Positions 15,356-19,773 of a DNA stretch of 19,773 bases are shown piece after piece. The notes under the pieces were generated by a model that was not told the DNA's origin, ran no database searches, and was given only the letters and a program-made list of their open reading frames with translations. The DNA comes from JAEHDI01 sp035455185 (lineage in GTDB: Bacteria; Acidobacteriota; Terriglobia; Bryobacterales; Bryobacteraceae). A program made the position numbers and the translations under genes. The stretch lies in contig DATIFQ010000188.1 in the NCBI GenBank assembly GCA_035455185.1, forward strand, positions 1 through 19,773, read 5' to 3'. Every line of letters begins with the position of its first letter. The stretch's first letter is position 1.

Positions 15356-15378
15356 TGTGTTCCTCCAGTGAGAAGATC

Positions 15379-15394
15379 CCGGCCGGGCGGCCGG
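15379..15394. terminator. GC-rich hairpin between the CarbD-like and redoxin genes
   Basis: CCGGCC (15379-15384) and GGCCGG (15389-15394) form a perfect 6-bp stem with loop GGGC, two bases beyond the stop codon of the upstream minus-strand gene. On the minus strand no T-run follows, so it is more likely an mRNA-stabilising or attenuating element than a full terminator. The T-rich side (TGTTATTTT) is on the plus strand, where no gene would use it. Confidence 0.45.
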
Positions 15395-15396
15395 TG

Positions 15397-15759
15397 TTAT
15401 TTTGATTCCAGCTTGAGATTGATAATAGCTTTCTTGCGCGAGTCGAACACGCTGAGCGTCTTGGCCTCGCTCGAGGCCCCCCCGCGATCCGCCTTTAGCT
15501 CATAGTCAATGTTGGTGCTGAGGCCGTGGAAATAATACGTGCCGTCCGATTGCGTGATGAAGGAGCGCACCTGAAGGGACTTGGTATTCTTCAGCTTCAC
15601 AACGGCGCCCTCAACGGGACTGTCCTTCTGGTCCACTACGACACCCTGGACGGAGCGGACGTTCGGATCCTCGCGCTGCTTGCCCTTCTGCAACGCCAGT
15701 CCTGAGGCGGTGGCCCATAAGAGGATGACAACCGCAACGAAAATCGCTTTTGTCTTCAT
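15397..15759 (-). CDS. Small secreted carboxypeptidase-regulatory-like protein (120 aa)
   Basis: A signal peptide (FVAVVILLWATASGLAL, cleavage near residue 22) leads a single beta-sandwich of the carboxypeptidase-D regulatory-like type, seen in VQGVVVDQKDSPVEGAVVKL, SFITQSDGTYYFHGL and INLKLESK. Such domains usually serve binding or structure in secreted proteins, and standalone copies have no known reaction. GAGG lies about 6 bases before the ATG. It sits between a similar protein upstream (48 bp away) and the redoxin gene downstream (41 bp). Confidence 0.75.
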   Translation of the reverse strand: MKTKAIFVAVVILLWATASGLALQKGKQREDPNVRSVQGVVVDQKDSPVEGAVVKLKNTKSLQVRSFITQSDGTYYFHGLSTNIDYELKADRGGASSEAKTLSVFDSRKKAIINLKLESK

Positions 15760-15769
15760 GTGGACCTCG

Positions 15770-15775
15770 ATTATA
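15770..15775 (-). promoter_or_regulatory. Putative -10 element before the 120-aa CarbD-like gene
   Basis: The minus strand reads TATAATC, ending 10 bases before the ATG. If it is used, the leader would be only a few bases and would exclude the GAGG ribosome-binding site that lies between it and the ATG. It may therefore be chance or serve as an A/T-rich gap. No -35 is visible. Confidence 0.25.
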
Positions 15776-15807
15776 TTTAGATGCGCCGTGCTCCGGATAG
15801 TTACGGT

Positions 15808-16236
15808 TTATTTATTTTCAGGAGCGAGGCGAAAGAACACGTCAATCCGTTCCTCGCCGCCGATGGATACGGACTTCTCCTGAGCGCGAAACCCCGGTGC
15901 GCTTACGCTGACAGTATAACGCATGGGCTCGGCCGGCACGCGCACGACAAACTCGCCGCGGCTGTCGGAAACCACCTTTACTTTCTTGAACTTATGAGAG
16001 GATTTCGCTTGCGGGTCACGGCTGATTGCGACTTCCGCGCCCCGCAGAAGGAAGCCGGACTCCTGGAATACGGTCCCGGCGATCATTGCGACGGCGACCT
16101 GCCGTTTCTGGTCCTTCGCGGGCCGCCCGGCAGCCGCCGGCAGTGGCAGACAAAGCAAGATGCAGGCAACTGCGAGGATGGGATAGATCGGGGCCTCGGA
16201 CCGCCTACCTCCAGCGGTCTTCCTCCTCGTCCTCAT
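15808..16236 (-). CDS. Secreted carboxypeptidase-regulatory-like protein (142 aa)
   Basis: The N-terminus is very basic (MRTRRKTAGGRR) and is followed by a hydrophobic signal segment (IYPILAVACILLCLPLPAAA). The mature part is a beta-sandwich of the carboxypeptidase regulatory type: AMIAGTVFQESGFLLRGAEV, VVSDSRGEFVVRVP, YTVSVSAPGF and RIDVFFRL. It is a paralogue in kind of the 120-aa protein downstream. I chose ATG 16236, which has GAGGAA about 7 bases upstream. The frame reaches a further ATG at 16263. Its first 32 bases overlap the end of the LysW-like gene in another frame. No in-frame ATG or GTG falls between that gene's stop and the signal helix. Confidence 0.72.
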   Translation of the reverse strand: MRTRRKTAGGRRSEAPIYPILAVACILLCLPLPAAAGRPAKDQKRQVAVAMIAGTVFQESGFLLRGAEVAISRDPQAKSSHKFKKVKVVSDSRGEFVVRVPAEPMRYTVSVSAPGFRAQEKSVSIGGEERIDVFFRLAPENK

Positions 16237-16411
16237 CAAGTTCCTCGTCTTCCTCCTCCTCATCGTCCTCGTCGATCGCCTCCAGTTCGAGGGGATCGAC
16301 GCTCACGACCCGGAACTCCGCGGCGCACTCGTCGCAGGTGATCAGGTCTCCCTCGTCGAGCTCTTCTTCTTCCAGGTCGATCTGGCTATCGCATTCGGGG
16401 CAGGTTAGCAT
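16205..16411 (-). CDS. LysW-like zinc-ribbon protein with acidic tail (68 aa)
   Basis: Residues 1-46 match the amino-group carrier protein LysW/ArgW: MLTCPECDSQIDL, DEGDLITCDECAAEF and VVSVDPLELEAI. The zinc ligands are the pairs Cys4/Cys7 and Cys26/Cys29. In true carriers the last residue of EDWGE is the Glu that is conjugated to the substrate. Here the C-terminus ends EEEDRWR after about 20 Asp/Glu residues, so no terminal Glu is present. GGAGG lies 7 bases before the ATG; an upstream in-frame extension of 20 codons has no support. No LysX/ArgX ligase or other lysine/arginine pathway gene is nearby. It may be a diverged carrier, or a zinc-ribbon adaptor with another job. Confidence 0.75.
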   Translation of the reverse strand: MLTCPECDSQIDLEEEELDEGDLITCDECAAEFRVVSVDPLELEAIDEDDEEEEDEELDEDEEEDRWR

Positions 16412-16474
16412 CGAGCATCCTCCAACAGCGCTGCACAACCTCTTTATACGAAACTCCCGGGAATTTGCCAACAG

Positions 16475-16990
16475 CTATTTCTTGGCCTGGCGGCGGCGGG
16501 TTGTGACCGGGACGATGCCTTTCAGCCGCAGGTAGAGGAACATCTGCGCACGGTGGACGAGTTCGTGCTCCTTCACGAATTGCAGGAGTTCCAGACGCGA
16601 CACCTCTTGCCCGTCCATGCGGGTGACCATCCCGGAGAAGAACTCGGCCGGCTGCCGCACTAGTTGTACGCAGCGTTCTTCCACGCTTTTTCGAAGCTCC
16701 GACGCGAGACCGTCGGCGTCGTCCGGCGCCGGAGGGTAGTACTGTTTCAGCTTCTCGCGAAAGTCCGGCGTCGCGAAGCTCTCGACACCGTCGAGGAGCA
16801 TGCCGGTCAATGCATGACCGGCCAACAGAATGTGCTGCGCAGCCTCGCGGAAGGTCATGACATCCGGCGAGGGCCGGAAATCGAATTCGCCGGGCGGGAA
16901 GTCCTCCACCGCCTGCGCTGTGTCCGCTCGGACCGTCTTCCACGAATCCAAAACTGTTTCGACCCTGATCATCGTTTTCATTTGTACCAT
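16475..16990 (-). CDS. Cytoplasmic DinB-fold protein (171 aa)
   Basis: The protein has no signal peptide and shows a four-helix DinB architecture. His53 (AAQHILLAGH) and the pair His142/His146 (KEHELVHRAQM) are in the positions of the metal-binding triad, and the final helix reads FLYLRLKG. DinB-like proteins include mycothiol- or bacillithiol-dependent transferases and many uncharacterised members, so a reaction cannot be assigned. The start may be ATG 16990 or ATG 16981; neither has a strong ribosome-binding site. It is the first gene of the minus-strand run that continues with the LysW-like gene 63 bp on and diverges from the TIM-barrel gene. Confidence 0.8.
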   Translation of the reverse strand: MVQMKTMIRVETVLDSWKTVRADTAQAVEDFPPGEFDFRPSPDVMTFREAAQHILLAGHALTGMLLDGVESFATPDFREKLKQYYPPAPDDADGLASELRKSVEERCVQLVRQPAEFFSGMVTRMDGQEVSRLELLQFVKEHELVHRAQMFLYLRLKGIVPVTTRRRQAKK

Positions 16991-17049
16991 GGCCTGCCGC
17001 CCCGAAATGTCCTGCAGGGCGTTGAACTGGATTCAGAAGTAGAAGGTGG

Positions 17050-17055
17050 GATAAT
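17050..17055 (+). promoter_or_regulatory. Putative -10 element of the TIM-barrel gene
   Basis: GATAATC lies 50 bases before the ATG at 17106, a normal leader length with an AGGAG site inside it. TTGAAC at 17022 resembles a -35, but the 22-bp spacing is too long. The element is proposed on the -10 match alone. Confidence 0.3.
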
Positions 17056-17105
17056 CTCTTGTTCGGCCGTTTGCCATCCGGTCGCCCTTAAGGAAAGGAG
17101 CAGTC

Positions 17106-17927
17106 ATGAGCATCGAAGTTGGCGTCAACATGGAATTTATCCGCCACGAGGACAAGCCGTTCGCCGCCGGCGTGGAGCGCGCGGCGCAGCTTGGCTACAA
17201 GTATGTCGAACCCATGGTCCACAACGGCCGCGAGTTGCTCAGCGAGGCGGGATACTTCCATTCGTTCTCGATGGACGACGACCCCGGTGAGATGAAGGAC
17301 GTGCTTGACCGCTGTGGTGTCAAGACTTCCGGGCTGAGCGCCCACTGCCCGCTCATGCGTCCGGAGATCAGCGTGCCGTATCTTCAGAAGGCGATCCGCC
17401 TCGCGGCTGCCATCGGCTCGCCGGTAGTCAATACCGATGAAGGCATACGGCCCGAGTGGGTCACGCTTGAAGAGGCCTGGCACGTGATGAAGTACACGCT
17501 CACCGCCGCTCTGCGCGTCGCCGAGAGGTACGGTGTCTATATCGGCATCGAGCCGCACCAGAGCATCTCGAAAACGACCGACGGTCTGTTACGAATTGCT
17601 TCTCTGGTCGACTCGCCGATGCTTCGTGTCAACTACGACACCGGGAACGCCTTTCTCGGCGGCATGGACCCTTACGAGGGATTGAAGGCGGTCGGTAAGC
17701 GTCTGGTCCACGTCCACGCAAAAGACATCTCGTTCCAGCAGGCGGACTCGGAGCGTGGAAAAGTCACCGGCACTCCAGTCGGTTGCGCCTGTGGCGACGG
17801 CGTCATCGACTGGGCGAAGGTGATCGGAATTCTGAAGGAACAAGGTTTCCACGGCGTTCTTTCCGTGGAGTGCGGTACCGTCGAGCAGGCCGCCCGCAGC
17901 CTCGCCCACCTCAGTCCTCTGGTGTGA
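17106..17927 (+). CDS. Cytoplasmic sugar phosphate isomerase/epimerase-like TIM barrel (273 aa)
   Basis: This is a xylose-isomerase-like TIM barrel without a signal peptide. Candidate metal ligands are Glu149 (GIEPHQS), Asp178 (NYDTGNAF), His204 (HVHAKD) and Glu255 (SVECGT), in the order expected for the AP-endonuclease-2/isomerase superfamily. The insert GTPVGCACGDGVIDW before the last strands is typical of sugar isomerase or epimerase relatives. The substrate is unknown. AGGAG stands 5 bases before the ATG. It resembles the exported barrel at 9739-10650 only in fold. It is 86 bp upstream of the C69 hydrolase on the same strand. Confidence 0.85.
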   Translation: MSIEVGVNMEFIRHEDKPFAAGVERAAQLGYKYVEPMVHNGRELLSEAGYFHSFSMDDDPGEMKDVLDRCGVKTSGLSAHCPLMRPEISVPYLQKAIRLAAAIGSPVVNTDEGIRPEWVTLEEAWHVMKYTLTAALRVAERYGVYIGIEPHQSISKTTDGLLRIASLVDSPMLRVNYDTGNAFLGGMDPYEGLKAVGKRLVHVHAKDISFQQADSERGKVTGTPVGCACGDGVIDWAKVIGILKEQGFHGVLSVECGTVEQAARSLAHLSPLV

Positions 17928-18013
17928 GGGGAGGGGGCAACGTTCGAGCGGCGGAACAGACCAGCAACAGCGGGGCGACGGACCGAGCTATATTCGGCCT
18001 AAAGGGGTGCAGC

Positions 18014-19492
18014 ATGATTCGACCGAAGGCTCTCATGGCGGGAATCCTCATCACTGTCGCCGGATACGTCACGCCAACACCCGCGTGTGACACCTGGGTG
18101 GCGTTGAAGGACGCCACCGCCGACGGCTCCGTCATCCTGGTCAAGAACAGTGACCGGCCTACGATGGAGGCACAACCCCTGGTCCAGATTCCACGTGCTA
18201 AGCACCCGGCGGGCTCCAAAGTGAAATGCACGTACATCGAGATCCCGCAGGTGAGCGAGACCAACGAGATTCTCCTCTCGAAGATCTGGTGGGCATTCGG
18301 CGGTGAGCACGGGATGAACGAACACGGCGTCGCCATCGGCAATGAGGCGGTATGGTCGAAGGAACCCTACCAGTGGAACGACGGGCTCCTCGGAATGGAT
18401 CTGCTTCGGCTCGGTCTCGAGCGGGGCAAGACCGCGTACGAGGCGATGCACGTGATGACGGCTCTGCTCGAGAAATACGGCCAGTCTGGTGACGCCGAGC
18501 ATCCTGGCGAATGGGGCAAGGCCAACTACCACAACTCGTTCATCATCGCGGACCCGAACGAGGCCTGGGTACTGGAGACCGCCGGCCGCTTCTGGGCCGC
18601 TAAACGGCTGACGAGCGGCTTCTTCTCAATCTCTAACATCTACTCGATTGAAAACGACTGGGACGAGGCCTCGCCCGATCTGGTCGATCATGCCCGGAAG
18701 AAAGGCTGGACGAAGTCCGCGGCGGATTTCAATTTCGCACGGGATTACGGCGACTACTGGACCACCGAGTCGAAGAACCCAGGCGACATGCAGATCCGGC
18801 GCAACTCGACACTGGCGTGCCTGAAGCGGGACTACTCGAGGATCACGCCGGCGTCGATGATGACAATCAACCGCCAGCACCACGAAGGGACGATCGCCGC
18901 GCCGCGCTGGGGCGCTGCCGAGACCTTCTGGGCGACGCCCTGCATGCACGACAACTCGCGACGTCCTTACCACAGCGCGGCGTCGATGGCCGCCCATCTC
19001 CGTTCCGGGATGCCGCCGCTGCTGCGCCAGGTCTACTGGGCGAGTTTCTCCAATCCGTGCTGCAACGTGTTCAAGCCTTTCTACTTTCACGGCGTAAAGA
19101 TCCCGGAGAATTACGGAAAGGGAACTAGCACGTACTCGGCCGATTCGCCCTGGTGGTGGGCAAACCGTCTGAAGTTGCTCTGCGACCTGAACTACAGGGG
19201 CGTGAACCCTGCCGTGCGCGCGGTGTTTGACGAGACGGAGCAGTGGCAGATGAGTCGCCGTCAGGCGGTGGAAGCACAGGCCTTGCGCCTCTCGGAGGCC
19301 GGCAAGCACGCCGACGCCGTGAAGGTGCTCCAGGCCTTCGTGGACGAAAACTGCTCCCGCATCGAGCGCGAGTACGGTATGCTCCAGCGCGTCGCCGAGG
19401 ACATGCTGAAGACCCTCGGCGTCAAATACCTCTTCGTCGACTACGTCAGAGATTGGACGTCGAAGAAAGGCGTTCCGCTTCCGCTCGACTGA
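18014..19492 (+). CDS. Exported C69-family (secernin/dipeptidase-like) Ntn hydrolase (492 aa)
   Basis: An N-terminal hydrophobic segment (LMAGILITVAGYVTPTPA) directly precedes CDTWVAL. Family C69 enzymes are N-terminal nucleophile hydrolases whose catalytic Cys is the first mature residue, and Cys25 here would be exposed by cleavage after Ala24. The family phrases ADGSVILVKNSDRP, FGGEHGMNEHGVAIGNEAVW and YHNSFIIADPNEAWVLETAG follow. Length and order suit the secernin/dipeptidase branch; the bond cleaved is unknown. The frame is open for 77 codons upstream, but the signal peptide fixes the start at 18014, with AAAGGGG just before it. A TATATT at 17989 could be its -10. Confidence 0.85.
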   Translation: MIRPKALMAGILITVAGYVTPTPACDTWVALKDATADGSVILVKNSDRPTMEAQPLVQIPRAKHPAGSKVKCTYIEIPQVSETNEILLSKIWWAFGGEHGMNEHGVAIGNEAVWSKEPYQWNDGLLGMDLLRLGLERGKTAYEAMHVMTALLEKYGQSGDAEHPGEWGKANYHNSFIIADPNEAWVLETAGRFWAAKRLTSGFFSISNIYSIENDWDEASPDLVDHARKKGWTKSAADFNFARDYGDYWTTESKNPGDMQIRRNSTLACLKRDYSRITPASMMTINRQHHEGTIAAPRWGAAETFWATPCMHDNSRRPYHSAASMAAHLRSGMPPLLRQVYWASFSNPCCNVFKPFYFHGVKIPENYGKGTSTYSADSPWWWANRLKLLCDLNYRGVNPAVRAVFDETEQWQMSRRQAVEAQALRLSEAGKHADAVKVLQAFVDENCSRIEREYGMLQRVAEDMLKTLGVKYLFVDYVRDWTSKKGVPLPLD

Positions 19493-19520
19493 ACGCTGTA
19501 GTAGACGGCGCCAGCCGTGG

Positions 19521-19526
19521 GATAAT
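19521..19526 (+). promoter_or_regulatory. Putative -10 element of the VOC gene, near-leaderless
   Basis: GATAATC ends 10 bases before the ATG at 19537. Transcription starting at the usual distance would leave only a few leader bases, and no Shine-Dalgarno lies in that space. This agrees with a leaderless or near-leaderless message. Confidence 0.3.
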
Positions 19527-19536
19527 CGCGTTCATC

Positions 19537-19773
19537 ATGCGCCTGACGATTGTCTTCGCACTCCTCGCTGTTCCGCTGCTCGCCCAGGTGGCTCCGCCAA
19601 ACGAAATGGGTGTTTCGATGGGGCACTTCCACATCATCACGCCGAACCCGGACGCCCAGAAGAAAGTCTGGGTGGACGTGCTCGGCGGCAAGCTTCTGAA
19701 GGTAGGTCCGCTCGACTTCGCGATGTTTCCCGGCGTCCTGATGGGTTTCCGCAAGGGTGAAGCGGAAGGCGGT
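19537..19773 (+). CDS. Exported glyoxalase/VOC-domain protein, 3' end cut by window
   Basis: Only the first 79 codons are present. A signal peptide (LTIVFALLAVPLLAQ, cleavage near residue 17) is followed by the first strand and helix of a vicinal-oxygen-chelate domain: GVSMGHFHIITPNPDAQKKV, then WVDVLGGKLLKVG. The His in HFHI is a possible metal ligand. VOC proteins include lyases, dioxygenases and resistance proteins, so no reaction can be assigned. The start lies 44 bp after the C69 gene on the same strand. Confidence 0.75.
   Translation, partial: MRLTIVFALLAVPLLAQVAPPNEMGVSMGHFHIITPNPDAQKKVWVDVLGGKLLKVGPLDFAMFPGVLMGFRKGEAEGG

Noticed and set aside
18071..18090. Possible lipoprotein signal at Cys25 of the C69 protein
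   Set aside because: The residues before Cys read PTPA, which lacks the Leu/Val/Ile at -3 of a lipobox. The Cys is better explained as the catalytic nucleophile.
1..19773. CRISPR arrays, insertion sequences, tRNA genes, phage or defence genes
   Set aside because: I saw no regularly spaced repeats, transposase or integrase motifs, tRNA-like cloverleaf ends or nuclease and helicase motifs in any gene of the window.

Overview
The window is chromosomal DNA of a GC-rich Gram-negative-type bacterium, most likely an Acidobacteriota member of the Solibacter/Bryobacter kind. This is inference from gene content: many exported enzymes with near-identical Tat signals beginning MNRR-x-F, Gfo/Idh/MocA oxidoreductases beside xylose-isomerase-like TIM barrels, several DinB-fold proteins, carboxypeptidase-regulatory-like (CarbD) secreted proteins, an AsmA protein and a DUF6259 glycosidase-like protein. 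I saw no tRNA, rRNA, CRISPR array, insertion sequence or phage gene. Coding density is high and several intergenic gaps are very short.

Layout. 1-1202: a sparse left end with a weak 46-aa ORF (60-200, -) and a histone-H1-like DUF6496 gene (520-1023, -). 1203-4315 (-): a carbohydrate unit of a GH88 unsaturated-uronyl hydrolase, broken by one in-frame TAG, followed by a Tat-exported DUF6259 protein. 4457-7711 (+): a membrane-anchored PilZ protein, a 444-bp gap with a leader hairpin, and an AsmA-family protein. 7728-8279 (-): an exported DinB-fold protein. 8495-9696 (+): an exported MsrA-MsrB pair. 9739-13173 (-): a three-gene unit of two Tat-signalled Gfo/Idh/MocA oxidoreductases and a Tat-signalled sugar isomerase-like TIM barrel. 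It is divergent from an exported cyclase-family hydrolase (13281-14285, +). 14295-16990 (-): a run of six genes: a cytoplasmic DinB protein, a LysW-like zinc-ribbon protein with an extended acidic tail, two small secreted CarbD-like proteins, a redoxin and a TlpA-like thioredoxin. 17106-19773 (+): a cytoplasmic sugar isomerase-like TIM barrel, an exported C69-family (secernin/dipeptidase-like) Ntn hydrolase and the start of an exported glyoxalase/VOC protein cut by the window edge.

How the genes fit together. Most products act outside the cytoplasm. One theme is sugar or uronate processing (GH88, DUF6259, Gfo/Idh x2, TIM barrels). Another is extracytoplasmic thiol and methionine redox maintenance (MsrA, MsrB, redoxin, TlpA). 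The points most worth a second look are the LysW-like protein that lacks the C-terminal carrier Glu and whose acidic tail DNA also encodes the basic start of the next protein's signal peptide, the single amber codon that splits an otherwise intact GH88 gene, a perfect palindrome wrapped around a TATAAT in a divergent promoter, a second palindrome upstream of the GH88 gene, and a long inverted repeat just behind the DUF6259 stop codon. I found no clearly new defence or mobile system.
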